This document shows positions 46,559-57,799 of a stretch of 64,000 nt of DNA, piece after piece. How positions within the stretch are numbered: position 1 is the stretch's first letter; the number at the start of each line of letters is the position of its first letter. The stretch lies in contig CADCXD010000001.1 of NCBI GenBank assembly GCA_902806575.1, forward strand, positions 1,364,001 to 1,428,000, read 5' to 3'. The DNA comes from Jackrogersella multiformis (Eukaryota > Ascomycota > Sordariomycetes > Xylariales > Hypoxylaceae). The notes under the pieces are model-generated. The model made no database searches. It saw nothing but the letters and a program-made list of their open reading frames with translations, and was not told the DNA's origin. The translations under genes were made by a program, and so were the position numbers.

Positions 46559-46991
46559 CTATTGGGAATATATACTGATATTACCCTGGCAGGGGGCTCA
46601 GATAATCGCTCCCCTAACCCATATAATTCTTTCGAGTTACTAGTGTATATACTTGCTTCTCTCCAGCTTTGTTCACGATGACTCTAGGAATTTCAGATCA
46701 TATTGGCTCATCAGATTAAAGCCCACTTCTCAAGTAGGCACCTATCCATCCGTTCTATCCGGCCGTGCCCTTCCGCCCGTGTACGAACCTATGGCACAGT
46801 GTATCCCGTAGCGCAACGCTTGCTGTGCATTGTTCATTCAAACTTGCTCTGAAAATGCGGAAGACAAAAAACCAGCCGATAGCAAACCCTCCCGTCCAAC
46901 GCCAATGTACATACATAGTAGCCCGTCACAAAAACCCCGACATATGTACCTGTTCAGTATCGTCAATCCCTTTTCCTATGGCCTACTTCGT
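46559..46991. other. Intergenic region between convergent C2H2 and DUF3405 genes
   Basis: About 430 bp at the 3' ends of both genes. No feature is recognised. Confidence 0.35.
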
Positions 46992-49550
46992 TCAGGCCGC
47001 AGGGTCTGATTCGGGTATATCCAGGGCGTCCTCCGGGATGGCCTCGACTGGCAATTCGACATCCTTGACAGGGTGGAGCAACATAGGTGGAAGACACATC
47101 CTGCCCTCTCCGCCACGCATTTGGTTGACACTTAAGCCATCCTTACTCTCATCCACCGTCATCTCAAATTCTTCCCCGCCATCGTTGTTCACCTTCAGCC
47201 CGAGCCATCTTCGGTACAGGTTCGGCGAGAAGCCCGAGTTGTAGAACCACGTGAGACCGATGAGATTGTGCTCACGCTGACCGAAGACGGAAGTACGCGA
47301 GCCTCCGGTGGCACCGTTCCTCCCGTTGTTCAGGATTCGCGCGAAGATCTCTGGGGGCCACTCGCGGTCCACGTATAAGGGGTGAGGTACGAATACGGCC
47401 TTGTAACCATGCTGCAGGGCGACGGTACCTGGCCACATCTCCGGGAAAGCATGATGCTTCAAGAAGGCAGTCTCTCGGTGCATCTTCATGAGTAGGCGAC
47501 GAGACATGCGCGATGCTGTGATGATCTGGGCTCTGCGTGGTGGCTGTCCATTGCCTTCCGTTGTGTTATAGCCAGTAATGTCGTCGGCCAGACCCCAAGT
47601 GGTCCCTTCCGGATCAAACATGGGGTTGAAGGTGATGTACTCGGCCTCTTCGCCGACTCCCCACACGTATTTATCCTTTTCATAGGGTGTCTCTGGCACG
47701 GGGTCGTCTTCGGGTTCAAACCAATCTTTGGGATCCTTAGGTCTTTCAGGTCCCCAAATGGGCTTGTCGCCATGAGTAGGCTGTGGCTGCTTCTTTGCCC
47801 CGGGAACACCACCCCATATGTTATCAGCACCGGCAGTGCCCATTTCGCTTTGCACTCGTGCCATCTGCTTGAAGTCTTCCCACGTCCCATGCACAGAAGG
47901 TAGATAAAACCGCCCATTTCGCTCCCAGAGGCCTTTTCTTGGTTGTTCTCTGGCCCAGTTCTCTATCTTGGTAAACAGATCATAGTAATGACCGGTATAA
48001 CGGATATCCATCTCCCACTGCCAGTAGTAGTCATACTCTGGATGTTGATAGGCAAAGTACTGCATAGCCATTTGCAAACCACGATAGACGCCGTGCACAG
48101 GCAGATCTGGTCCACGAGTGAAGAGGTCGAAAATTCCTTGGTAGAGTGATAACATCTGGGTTTCTGTCCAGAATGTGACAATACCTCGGAATTCCTCAGG
48201 TATGGTCTCTTCGATTCGTTTTCGGTACGTGGCTGCGTCTGCCCAAACTGGGTGTGCGGCTTCATTCTTAACTTGGACGAGCAGATGAACGTCGTAACGA
48301 CCACCGGATGCCAATACCAATTCGCTGATCAGGGAACGGACGTTCATAACATCCTCCTCCTTCCAGAAGTATTCATCCCAGCACCGGATGACAACGGCAG
48401 TTCGTGGCAACCGTTTACTAGCAGAGTCTCCTTCGGTCTTCTCCTTAGCAACCTCGGCAGTTGAAGACTGATGGCCTTCGGCAGGTAAAGCATCGCGGGT
48501 TTGAAGTTTCATGGCGGCGGCGCCTTCATCAACGTAGAAACCATGAGGGGAAGGATGCCTAGCGGGCTGTGTCTTGTAACGAGCAGCGTTTGCTCGGTAG
48601 CAGCGTCTCTGAACATCCGCCCAGTCCATCCCCTGCCAGTCAACTTGAGGCACCTTCTCCCAGGTCGACTCGAATCCTTCCTTCTCACCATGTTCCCCGG
48701 TACCTAGACCGCCAGACCTAACGGAATAACCAAAGCCATACGGTCCATATCGGCCATGGCGTTCGAAACATATATCTTCAGGGAGCCCTAGAAGCTCGTA
48801 GGAGCCAAGTACGGGGTCGGGGAAGCCGTTGGGGCGCCCATCATAGTAACGAATAGAAGGCACACGCACTTTGTTGGCCTTGTCGAGATAGCACTCCTCA
48901 AATGTCTCAGGGGCGCTCTGAAAAACGCTCTGGGAGTACTGGATGTACTCTTTGCTAGCAGGCACGCTCCGCTCCCCAACAACTGGAGATTTCAGGCTAC
49001 TACTGTTGACATAGGACAGCTTGTCTACAGGTGGTTCGCCTGCGGAGCGTGGATACTCGGGAACACTCTGGGTGAAAGAGACTAAATTCCTAACACCGCC
49101 GTAGTACCTCGTAAGGAATGGGTAGGACTCCCATACAGGAGGAGCAGCTGCCGGCCTTTCGATCTTTCCCTCGGCGAGTGCCTTGTTCTCGTTGTGGCTT
49201 GCGCGGATGAGGGTGAGAATCATCAGAATTATGAACGAGGTTAGGCCAAAGCAAAGGTATCGAACAATTCTGTTTGGAAGTCGATAGCCAAGTGGTTGGC
49301 GTGGCCTGCCATGTACCATGAAGTTTCTCTTGGACATTATAGGCGTCGCAGCGGATATAGAAGCACTCGTCATTCGCGAGTTGCTAGTGCCTGGGGACGA
49401 AGAGGTCATAGAATATCCGTCATCGTCGGAGTCGTCGTATGAATCGTTTGAGTCTCGCTCCTTGCTTGGAGTGTGTAGGTTTTCGTAGAGGGGCAATTTG
49501 GATTGTCGACCCTCGCGAGAGCGCAATGGGTTCCAGGGTAGAGGTCCCAT
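46992..49550 (-). CDS. DUF3405 type II membrane protein
   Basis: One exon, 852 aa. A cytosolic Ser/Asp-rich leader of about 90 residues is followed by one membrane segment (YLCFGLTSFIILMILTLI, about 98-115), a type II topology as in Golgi glycosyltransferases. The large lumenal domain matches DUF3405: VIRCWDEYFWKEEDVMNVRSLI, HPEYDYYWQWEMDIRYTGHYY and WGLADDITGYNTTEG, with HGYKAVFVPHPLYVDREWP towards the end. Biochemical activity of the family is not established; the EMDIRYTG stretch and overall organisation suggest a glycosyltransferase-like fold (inference). The start at 49550 gives the complete leader. Confidence 0.85.
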   Translation of the reverse strand: MGPLPWNPLRSREGRQSKLPLYENLHTPSKERDSNDSYDDSDDDGYSMTSSSPGTSNSRMTSASISAATPIMSKRNFMVHGRPRQPLGYRLPNRIVRYLCFGLTSFIILMILTLIRASHNENKALAEGKIERPAAAPPVWESYPFLTRYYGGVRNLVSFTQSVPEYPRSAGEPPVDKLSYVNSSSLKSPVVGERSVPASKEYIQYSQSVFQSAPETFEECYLDKANKVRVPSIRYYDGRPNGFPDPVLGSYELLGLPEDICFERHGRYGPYGFGYSVRSGGLGTGEHGEKEGFESTWEKVPQVDWQGMDWADVQRRCYRANAARYKTQPARHPSPHGFYVDEGAAAMKLQTRDALPAEGHQSSTAEVAKEKTEGDSASKRLPRTAVVIRCWDEYFWKEEDVMNVRSLISELVLASGGRYDVHLLVQVKNEAAHPVWADAATYRKRIEETIPEEFRGIVTFWTETQMLSLYQGIFDLFTRGPDLPVHGVYRGLQMAMQYFAYQHPEYDYYWQWEMDIRYTGHYYDLFTKIENWAREQPRKGLWERNGRFYLPSVHGTWEDFKQMARVQSEMGTAGADNIWGGVPGAKKQPQPTHGDKPIWGPERPKDPKDWFEPEDDPVPETPYEKDKYVWGVGEEAEYITFNPMFDPEGTTWGLADDITGYNTTEGNGQPPRRAQIITASRMSRRLLMKMHRETAFLKHHAFPEMWPGTVALQHGYKAVFVPHPLYVDREWPPEIFARILNNGRNGATGGSRTSVFGQREHNLIGLTWFYNSGFSPNLYRRWLGLKVNNDGGEEFEMTVDESKDGLSVNQMRGGEGRMCLPPMLLHPVKDVELPVEAIPEDALDIPESDPAA

Positions 49551-51638
49551 CTTAGATGGGCTGTGAGAATGCTGGTGACGGTATTAGCATCATGTGGATG
49601 TTTGTTATTAAATGTTGGCCTGCATGTGGTCTGCATGTGCTTTAAAGGGGCTACAAACTTGTACACCAATTTGGCCTAGTTGCTAATTGACTTTTTTATG
49701 TCCCAGCTTGGGAAAGATCATTGACAGATTTAAAGATGTGTGTAAATGTTTTGTGCATCGATAATCAACTCTGTTTTTACTTTACGGAGTGTTTTTGGGT
49801 GGTTATAATTGGAACAGCAAGGAAATCGAACTTCAAATCAAGCTGAAATCGTAATCGATACGCGATTTGACAGCGGTTGTTTTGGGAGTACAGGTTTTAC
49901 CCCCTTCCGCTACCCCTATCCTTGCTCCTACCCCTGTCGACCCTGGCGACCTGGCAACGGGCTTTAAAAAGTAGTAAATACCTAGGTAGGTACCTAGGTA
50001 CTTCGGGCGAAATAGACCATTGACGTAATTGTCGGGTCATCAACCAATCAAAGCTTTATTCTTTGTCGGCCCAAGATGTCCAATAGAATAACAGTCAAGT
50101 GCGATTAACTAATGAATTAATTACCTAAGCATTTTCACCCAATGGAGGGTTAGATATAAGCGTAAACCTTCACCAGCATCCATTACCTACCTAGGTACTG
50201 ATTCAACTCTCAACCGTCAACTGTTCCACTCCTATATACATACATCCTAAGAAGTAGATGCCGAACATCTCAACATCAGCAAAGTTTTAGCAACGTCTTG
50301 TAAAGCCGAGCAAACCTACCTACACACCTGCATAGCAGATGTTTCATTTCTCACACGAGATTTGCCCTTGACATATTGTATTACACTTTATAGTCGACCC
50401 TCGCCGGAGGCATGACACAAGACAAACCTCCTCTATCGGGCCAAGCCTTTTTTATTCTTGACAACAAATCGTCCACGTGGTCACGAGCACAGCAAAGCTA
50501 ACAAGTTGTCATGCAAAATGAGTTCTCATGGGCTGATGTCCCACACAAACCCCCATCGAACGAGCGAGGTTACACCTATATATATACCTAGGTGCGCATC
50601 CGGCACCTACACTATAGTGTATATGCATCGATAGGTGCGTCGACTTGCAGCTGCGTGCAGTTTTGGGACCCCGATAGGGTCCTTCCGCTGTGTTCCGCTG
50701 TGAATACTCACTTCTGACTGGGCAACCGTACATCTGGGCACATCCGTAGACGCCTCACCTTAGCAATTTTGGGCTAAGTTACAACGCCGCCTCCGACTGC
50801 GGGCTCCCCCATCTGCAGCCGCATTAGATGGAGATGCTACTGTGGATATTATACCTAAGTATATGCTGCCCAGGTATGCATATTGCATATCTGCAGGTCC
50901 GATCACACATACACACATAAAAGCAACAGACTTTGCCAATGTGAAGTCGCACGATATTCATTCGCCTTATATTGCTGTGTCCGAATTGGGTTTTGGACTG
51001 GGCCGGTTTATGGCCTACTTTAGGCCCAATTCATACATCACTTCTTCGTAACTGCCGGGCCATGGCTATGTCAGATTTCCTTCTCTAGCCCACCATACTG
51101 TCACCCTGTGGATCAATTGCTATAAACGTGTGGGCAGACGCTGGGGACGAAAGTCGACGTGCGAGAGTCCAAGTGGCTACCTACCTCCTAGGTAGGTATT
51201 CTTATTCATACCTAAGTACCCGTCCTGGCAAATCTGTATTGGTTTCCCCAGGTTATGGATGTCAAGGTTTTTGCATACCGATCCCGCTGACAGCTGTGGC
51301 TAACCTAGCCTAGCCTAAGTCCCATCCAATGTGCCAATGTGCCTTTCCAAGGGTTGGTTCCTCACATCACTTGACCTCCGGCAGGTAGTAGCCAGTCAAC
51401 TTAGACCTCCAATGTCTCTCAAATATCTGTTCTTTCTTCCCACGAAAGGTATAAAGTGCCCCTCCTAATCCTATTTCTCTTCCCCTCTCCGGCTGTGAAA
51501 CACACGGGTACGACCTCACTGGTGCTATTAGGCTTTCGGTTTGTTCCCTGGACATATTTTTCTTTTCTAGCCCTATTATTTTCCGCCATCGTCCCCTTTA
51601 CGACAGACAGGCTTCATTCTATTTATATGGTCTAGCTA
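49551..51638. other. Gene-free region between divergent DUF3405 and luciferase-fold genes
   Basis: About 2.1 kb containing both promoters. A CCTAGGTAGGTACCTAGG cluster lies at 49979-50003; others at about 50188-50200 and 51178-51200. Unconserved short open frames only. No RNA gene is seen. Confidence 0.4.
49979..50003. repeat. CCTAGG/GGTACC palindromic repeat
   Basis: An almost perfectly self-complementary CCTAGGTAGGTACCTAGG followed by TACTT, about 430 bp upstream of the DUF3405 start. Confidence 0.8.
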
Positions 51639-52562
51639 ATGTCCCATAACATCTGCTCTGACATCATGTCCGGCATACTTACACAGACCAACACGTTAGC
51701 ACAGTCCTCTCTCGTCGAAGCCTGCCCTAGCCGCGATGCCGACCCTGTAGCCATCAACGTGACCATCAGACAAGATCCTCTGTCTGTAACATTGGATGGG
51801 CCTGCTATTTTCGCTGTTGCTATCTCTCTTATCCTGAGCATACACCTTTTCGAACCATCCGCCGTGGCTTTAGTCGTCGGCTTTTCTACCGGCCTTGTTT
51901 TCGTTCACAATGATTACCAGAACTATTTGAAGCTTGGCCCTGGAGGCACACCAGCAACGTTTGCCGGCTACATTCGCATCAATTGGCTCAAGCTATGGGC
52001 CTGTCGAGACCCTTTCGACCCTCTCCCAGCCGACCCGGATGTACAACCGGCCTCTGGAACCCTTCGCATGAAACCCCTTCCCTGCCGTTGCGGACTACGT
52101 CCCAAGGTTGTTGGAATAGCGCCGCAACGACAGGTCAACCAGTTCGGATCTCGAGAATGCTACCTAGCTCTACGGCGCATTCTAGAGAACCACGGCAGCA
52201 GAAACTCGGAGGAGGTGGGCATCGGCACTTCCTGCTTTGAAAAGCACGGCTTGGGGTTGTTTGCTCGATATCCCTTCAACAAGACTTGCCAGGGGGAGAT
52301 CTGCCACGTGCACAACTCGGACTATTCGATGCACATGAACTTACATCCGGACGATGTAAAGGAGGTTATTGAGAAGGGCTGGGGACAACGGCACCCATTG
52401 ACCAGCCAGTGCCTGCTGAGGATGCCCGTTCCCAAGCAGTTTACGATGGTGTATGCTCCTCGAACGATGGACGAGCTGAAAGTTGTGTGCCAGATCATCG
52501 AGGCGGCTGGCTGGTGGGTCACGGCAAAGGAGATGAAGCTAGAGATGCCGGCAGATATGTAA
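51639..52562 (+). CDS. Luciferase-fold domain protein (DUF5519 type), membrane-associated
   Basis: One exon, 307 aa. A hydrophobic region at about residues 53-92 (FAVAISLILSIHLF then VALVVGFSTGLVFV) suggests one hairpin or two membrane passes near the N-terminus. The C-terminal domain has the conserved fungal pattern CHVHNSDYSMHMNLHPDDV, then VIEKGWGQRHPL and FTMVYAPRTMDELKVVCQII, ending with AAGWWV, matching the luciferase domain (DUF5519) family. In filamentous fungi these proteins are common; their reaction is unknown. The start could also be the ATG at 51666. Confidence 0.75.
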   Translation: MSHNICSDIMSGILTQTNTLAQSSLVEACPSRDADPVAINVTIRQDPLSVTLDGPAIFAVAISLILSIHLFEPSAVALVVGFSTGLVFVHNDYQNYLKLGPGGTPATFAGYIRINWLKLWACRDPFDPLPADPDVQPASGTLRMKPLPCRCGLRPKVVGIAPQRQVNQFGSRECYLALRRILENHGSRNSEEVGIGTSCFEKHGLGLFARYPFNKTCQGEICHVHNSDYSMHMNLHPDDVKEVIEKGWGQRHPLTSQCLLRMPVPKQFTMVYAPRTMDELKVVCQIIEAAGWWVTAKEMKLEMPADM

Positions 52563-53206
52563 ATCGTTTCAAGGAGAGACCTACGGATTGGACGGCTGAA
52601 TTGCATACCTCGCACCACAGAGCATGGGAACGGCTCTGTTTTCAAGATAGATCACCTGGGAGTCAAAAACTGGACCGGGAAACCGACACACTTAATAGTC
52701 GGGATCTCAAACTGTCCCAAGAAGTAAAATCACAAGACACAATACAAATTTATTAGTTAATCCTCTGCCTGGTGAATACCCTCGCGAGCGGCACATGTGA
52801 ATATCCGAAAGAAATGCCGCCCGGATATGACGTTCTCAATGCTTATATCTTCAACGCGACAACACCGTGACTAATGAATCTTGATTAACTAGGAGGTAGG
52901 TATCAAAATGCTTTTGGTATGCACTCACCCACGCCCTCTGGATATTTTGGTTCGCGAGAAACATACGTCGAGAACTCCCGACTAGTGCTTGCAAAATCAA
53001 AGCCAGAGTCTCGCCTCAAATACACAAATCGTACATCATGGCTCTTGCTCACAAATCGTAGGCCTCTCGTACACTAGTACATAGTACACGCAAGCAGGAT
53101 CTAGACACCGCCGCTTGCCGTTCTTAGAACCCCCCTTCCCTCCCCGCGTGCGTCTGTCTCCCGTCTTCCTTTTTTTATTTTTTATTTTTCATGTTTTTTT
53201 TATAGA
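52563..53206. other. Intergenic region between convergent luciferase-fold and CUS2 genes
   Basis: About 640 bp, 3' of both genes. A T-rich tract at 53168-53203 lies just beyond the CUS2 stop. No gene is seen. Confidence 0.35.
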
Positions 53207-54451
53207 TCAGCCGTCGCTGTCCTCCCCCTCGGGCTCCTCGCCCTGCTTCCTGCCGGACTTCCTATACCGGTCCTTGCCGTTGGTGACGGCGGCGCGCACG
53301 GTGCGGCCGTCGAAGGCGCGGCCGTCCATCAGGGCGACGCAGGCCTCGGCCGCGTCCGGGGTCTTGAACTTGACGCTCGCGATGCCGTCCTCTTCCAGGT
53401 CGTACAGCACGACGTTGGTGACGGGGCCGAGCTTGGAGCACTCCTCGCGGATGTCCTCCTTGATCTCCAGCATGGCCGCCGGGTCCTCGTCCAGCTCCTT
53501 CAGCGTGAACATGTGCCGCAGGATCACCACCCGGTCCCGCCGCGCGGCGGCCGCGGCTTCCGGCTGCTCGGCGAAGGGCCCGTCGTCGTCGTCCCAGTCC
53601 GCGAGCTTGGCGTCGAGCTTCTGCGTGCGCTTGATGATCTTCTGCTTCTCCTGCTCGCGGGTGCGGTCGCGCGGCTTGCCGGCGCCCGTGATGTGGTTGC
53701 TCCGGTCGCTGGCGGCTTCCTCGGCGGCGGGGGCCTTGGCGGTGGTGCTCCCGTCGTCCTTCTCGCCCTCGCGCTCGTAGTGCGTCTTCTTGTAGCTGGA
53801 GTCGGCGGCCTGGACGCGCATGCGGCCGCTGGCGAGCCCCGAGGCCGTGAACCGGAAGTCGGTGTCGTCGAGCAGCATGATGGCCATCTCGACGCTCTGG
53901 GGCTTGAAGAAGACGATCAGGGCGTCGCCCTTGAAGTTGCCGCCGTCGTCCGTGTACAGCTTTATGCGGGGTTTGCCGCTGTCGATCTCCTCGGCGATGA
54001 CGCCGCACTTGCGCGAGAACGCCTCGTGCACCTCGTCCACCGTCACGTCGAGCGGCAGGCCCGTGACGTAGATGGCCGTGTTCTGGCGGGGTTGGGGCGG
54101 TTGTTTTTGCTTCTTCTGCGGGCGCTGCTGTGCTCCTCCTCGGCGGTCTAGGCTGCTGGACCCGTTTGCGTGGTCCTTCTTGCGCTTCTTGTTGGGCTGA
54201 TGGCTACTGCTAGTGTCATCCTCAGGGGTCGTCGCGGCGCCGCCGTAAGCGGATTGCTGCTGTGCGAGTAACTCCTCGTCTAGCACAGGGATCCATCGCT
54301 TGAGCTGGACATCCCACTCGAATTCGCTTCCGTCGTCCTGCACCGCGATGTACTTATTGTCGAGCTTCGAGAACGAGATGCGCTCGTCGTGTTGGAACTC
54401 CTGGGGGTCGGTCGGGAAAGAGAGACCCGGTGCGGGCTGCGGGTCTGCCAT
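53207..54451 (-). CDS. cus2: Splicing factor Cus2/Tat-SF1-like RRM protein
   Basis: One exon, 414 aa, starting MADPQPAPGLSFPTD. The upstream frame is open to 54601, but that part is unconserved. The N-terminus has the aromatic-acidic FEWDVQLKRWIPV repeat-like segment of Tat-SF1. RRM1 contains the RNP2-like AIYVTGLPLDV (about residue 125) and RNP1-like FKGDALIVFF. The second, UHM-type RRM lies at about 310-400 with VVLYDLEEDGIASVKF and the terminal DGRAFDGRTVRA, the R-x-F-like loop of UHM domains. Cus2 works with the U2 snRNP factor SF3b1/Prp5 during prespliceosome assembly. The gene is notably more GC-rich than its flanks, which creates long false antisense frames. Confidence 0.87.
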   Translation of the reverse strand: MADPQPAPGLSFPTDPQEFQHDERISFSKLDNKYIAVQDDGSEFEWDVQLKRWIPVLDEELLAQQQSAYGGAATTPEDDTSSSHQPNKKRKKDHANGSSSLDRRGGAQQRPQKKQKQPPQPRQNTAIYVTGLPLDVTVDEVHEAFSRKCGVIAEEIDSGKPRIKLYTDDGGNFKGDALIVFFKPQSVEMAIMLLDDTDFRFTASGLASGRMRVQAADSSYKKTHYEREGEKDDGSTTAKAPAAEEAASDRSNHITGAGKPRDRTREQEKQKIIKRTQKLDAKLADWDDDDGPFAEQPEAAAAARRDRVVILRHMFTLKELDEDPAAMLEIKEDIREECSKLGPVTNVVLYDLEEDGIASVKFKTPDAAEACVALMDGRAFDGRTVRAAVTNGKDRYRKSGRKQGEEPEGEDSDG

Positions 54452-55288
54452 TGTTTTTTTTGGTCTTGTATCAATTGAATTGAGAATAACAAATGAAGTT
54501 ATAGACGATGTCGAAGCATGAATGAGATATTTACTTAATATGGTGGTATAGAAGAGCGAGCGTTTGTGTCGGCTGGTGGTACCTAAGTAGCTTCGATTCA
54601 CAAGCTAAGTGTCTTGGAAGTTGACAGGTACCTTCCTCCTCGATCTCTATGTGCAAAGGTACTTGGTACGTCAATCGAGCTTGGTACGATCAAAATCCGC
54701 CGGTACTTCACACGAGCCGCAAACCTTGTACTACCTGATTAGTACTAGTCAGCTAGATAAATATTTATAGGCCCTATTTAGGTGCCTAATTGGCTAAATT
54801 ACAGGGCTATTTAATGTTAACAGCAAGGGTACCAAGTACCTACCTGTTTAGAATATTAGAGCTGCTTTCCAACCCCGAGGTCAACTTAGGTAGATATATA
54901 CATGCTTGAGATTCTAACAGCAGTGTTTCCCTTCCAAACTGACACCAGCCAGAAGACATTTTAAAAAGATTTACTTAGCATATAGTCACAACAATATGTA
55001 GATAATCAGGAGGCTCAACCTCAGATTCAGACATGAGATCTTAATACAACTCCCTACGTACTTAGATACCTAGGAAGATACCAATATCTATCTAGGTAGG
55101 CAAGACGCCGCCAACAAGTCTACATGTGCATGGGAATACAGTATGCTCTCATACACACTGTCCCTATAACCCTACAACTGAACGCCGGACGCGAAGATGC
55201 AAATGTGCCACCGATTAATGGCAGTGGTGCAAGATAGCCCAATCGATAACTCTATATTTCACCATCACTCGGACATGAGGTGAACCGT
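54452..55288. other. Intergenic region between CUS2 and SEC66
   Basis: About 840 bp: the promoter side of CUS2 and the 3' flank of SEC66. Contains CCTAGGAAG and CTAGGTAGG words at 55067-55101. No gene is seen. Confidence 0.4.
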
Positions 55289-56112
55289 TCACTTCTTGCC
55301 CCCCTTCTTCTTCCTGGAGCCCCCGGGTGTAGAAGCAGGCGTGCCCGAGTCGACCAGTACTCCGTCGTCGTCGCTAACGGCTTTCACGGAGTCCTTGGTC
55401 GACGAGTCTTCTTCTAACTCCTTCATGAAGTCTTTCTTGATCGCCTCGCGCCGCTTCTCCCACCACTCCTTGTCCGCCGCAGCTCGGCCCTCGATCTCGT
55501 CGAGTCGTGTGCGCAGCATGGTGTTGGCAGCGATCTCGTTTGCTGATTGGAAGATAGTCTGACCCCAGCCGGGCGCTAGGGCATTGGCCTAAAGATGAGT
55601 TAGTACCTAATGTTTGACCTCGGAAGCTGTCTGTCTTAGGCTGTCTCACCTCCGTGACCACATCTCGCAGTTCTTCCTCGATCTCCTTCTCGGCTCTTGT
55701 AAACCTCTGATTCAGATCTTCACCGACACTACCTCTTTGTAATAAGGTATTTAGTGCTTGCTTCGAGGTGCGGATCTGGATGATGCGGCGGATGTCCTCG
55801 ACGGCTCTTCGCAGTAATGCAGCTCGAATGACACTATCTGGGACTTTCGGTGCTTTCTCTTGGCCGGCTTCGGGTTCCAAGTGGAGGAGAGTTAGGTAGA
55901 TATTCCGTTGTAGATGTGGCGCAAACCATGGCTCGAGGTTGGCATTTTCCGCTGCAAACTTGTCAATTTGGGTGCAGGGTGATGCGATAGATTGGGAATC
56001 ACATACACGCCTTCCGCTTCCTATAAATAGTGGAAAAGGTGTACAAAGAGCCCCCGAGGGTAGTAATGTATGCAAATGGGAGCGCGAGGCTCATCCAGTC
56101 TATGTCAAACAT
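55289..56112 (-). CDS. sec66: Protein translocation complex subunit Sec66
   Basis: Exons on the minus strand 56112-56007, 55951-55650 and 55588-55289 (235 aa). The first intron uses a GTATGT donor; the phases agree. The first exon is not otherwise evident because it is only 35 codons long (MFDIDWMSLALPFAYIT start) and forms the single membrane segment (LALPFAYITTLGGSLYTF). Conserved Sec66 blocks follow: AENANLEPWFAPHLQRNIYLTLLH, AALLRRAVEDIRRIIQIR, ALNTLLQRGSVGEDLNQRF and ANALAPGWGQTIFQSANE. Sec66 (Sec71) belongs to the Sec62/63 complex for post-translational import into the ER. It ends in a basic Lys-rich tail. Confidence 0.9.
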
Positions 56113-56534
56113 CTCGTGGGTTGATGTCGCGTAGACGGGGAAATAAAAAAAGGTGGGAGGAATAGGAATTGGAAGTTGATGAAATGTCGCTACTTGGCAG
56201 CTTAGGTCGAATTATGTATTAATATGTGCCCTTTTCTTTGGCAGTCGGGATCTTGACACTTTTCACGTAGCTTAAACCCACTCCACCTTCAATCCGTGCA
56301 TGTACCTATGTATCTATGTACCTACACGCTAAACCTTGTAAACGATCTAGCGTACCTTAGGTACTCATGCTAAATTTGGTACATGATACTTCACCGCCTT
56401 GGCTCCATCTATTTTTTTTCTAGTCGGGACTGCGGCAGAATTTCTTTGATTTTCATTTCACTATTACCTTAGGTAGCATAGTTGCACACTTTCACTTGAC
56501 AACTTTTAGTTGTCTCAACCCAATCGAATCAACA
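56113..56534. promoter_or_regulatory. Divergent promoter region SEC66/RCL1
   Basis: About 420 bp between the two divergent starts. It contains a CTTAGGTAC word at 56356-56364 and one at 56466-56474, and a T-rich run near 56410. No other feature is recognised. Confidence 0.45.
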
Positions 56535-57755
56535 ATGTCGACTCCGCGGCCAGAGTTCCTCAAGTTCACAGGCCACAAATCATTTACGCAGCGCCTAGTA
56601 TTATCGACATTAACAGGCCGGCCTATACACGTATCCAAGATCAGATCCAACTCCCCCACCAATCCCGGCCTCGCCCCGCATGAAGTCTCCTTCCTTCGCC
56701 TGCTCGAAGCTGTCACCAATGGCAGCTCCATGCAGATATCCTACACCGGCACCACGATAACATTTCAGCCCGGCTTGATCACAGGCGCAGTACCAGGGTT
56801 CGGCGCCTCCGACGGCGATATCCTCGAACACCAACTCCCCGCCACTTGCACGCGAGGCGTCACCTACTTCCTCCTCCCTCTCTGTCTTCTTGCCCCGTTC
56901 TCGAAATCGCACATGAACGTTCGCTTCTCGGGCCCGGGTGTCATCACATCATCCACCGAGACGGGCGACCTCTCGGTCGATTCCTTCCGCACAGCCATTC
57001 TGCCGTTATACAATCTCTTCGGCATCCCCGCGGCGCGGATCGAGCTGCGAGTTCTGCAGAGGTCCTGCAGCGGGCCTCACGGTAGCGGTGGCGCGGGCGT
57101 CGTCGAGCTCCGATTTGCGAGCCAGATTCGGCTGCCCAAGACGTTGCATCTGAACAGAACCCCCGGCAGGATAAAACGGATACGGGGTGTCGCGTATGCG
57201 ACGGGCGTGTCGGCGTCCAACAATGCCCGCATGATACATTCTGCGCGCGAAGTACTCAACCCCTTTGTGTCGGACATACACATCGCGGCGCAGTACGATC
57301 AAGCGCCTTTGATTCCGGATGCGGCTGAAAAGTCTGGAAGTAAGAAAAGGATGGGTATTGGGTTCGGGTTGAGTCTAGTTGCGGAGTCGAGCGCCGTGGG
57401 TGTGCTGTACTCGGCAGACGTCGTGGTGCCGCCCAAGGGAGGTATAGTTCCGGAGGACATTGGAAAGAGGTGCGCATACCAACTCTTGGAAACCATAAAT
57501 CTAGGAGGTTGTGTCAGTGGAGCAGCGGCAGGAACCGTTCTGACGCTGATGGCTATGGGATCCGAAGATATTGGGCGCTTGCGTCTTGGGAGAGACGTCA
57601 TAGGCACAGAACAAGTTGTAGGGCTCGCACGGGATCTTAAGAAGTTTGGGTCCAGTAGTTGGGGACTACGAGACGTCGAAGACGACGACACGGCCGACAT
57701 CATAGTCTCGGTGAAGGGGACAGGAGTCGGTAACGTGGGTAGGAAGATTGCGTAA
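56535..57755 (+). CDS. rcl1: RNA 3'-terminal phosphate cyclase-like protein Rcl1
   Basis: One exon, 406 aa. The start is the ATG at 56535 (MSTPRPEFLKFTGHKSFTQRL), in the position of the family's FxGHxxFRQRL start. Further blocks are VSFLRLLEAVTNGSSMQI, LLPLCLLAPFSKSHMNVRFSG, RGVAYATGVSASNNARMI and LGGCVSGAAAGTVLTLMAMG. Rcl1 resembles RNA cyclases but lacks activity; with GTPase Bms1 it acts in 18S rRNA processing in the nucleolus. RCL1 and the downstream DSC4-like gene converge with only 44 bp between their stop codons. Confidence 0.92.
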   Translation: MSTPRPEFLKFTGHKSFTQRLVLSTLTGRPIHVSKIRSNSPTNPGLAPHEVSFLRLLEAVTNGSSMQISYTGTTITFQPGLITGAVPGFGASDGDILEHQLPATCTRGVTYFLLPLCLLAPFSKSHMNVRFSGPGVITSSTETGDLSVDSFRTAILPLYNLFGIPAARIELRVLQRSCSGPHGSGGAGVVELRFASQIRLPKTLHLNRTPGRIKRIRGVAYATGVSASNNARMIHSAREVLNPFVSDIHIAAQYDQAPLIPDAAEKSGSKKRMGIGFGLSLVAESSAVGVLYSADVVVPPKGGIVPEDIGKRCAYQLLETINLGGCVSGAAAGTVLTLMAMGSEDIGRLRLGRDVIGTEQVVGLARDLKKFGSSSWGLRDVEDDDTADIIVSVKGTGVGNVGRKIA

Positions 57756-57799
57756 TAATGATATCCTTTAAATTTTTACAATCATCTTTACATGGCTAT

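Noticed and set aside
53262..54151. Long open frames overlapping CUS2 on both strands (248 and 212 codons)
   Set aside because: Low-complexity Arg/Gly/His or Leu/Val-rich translations caused by the high GC content of CUS2; the CUS2 frame has real RRM motifs.
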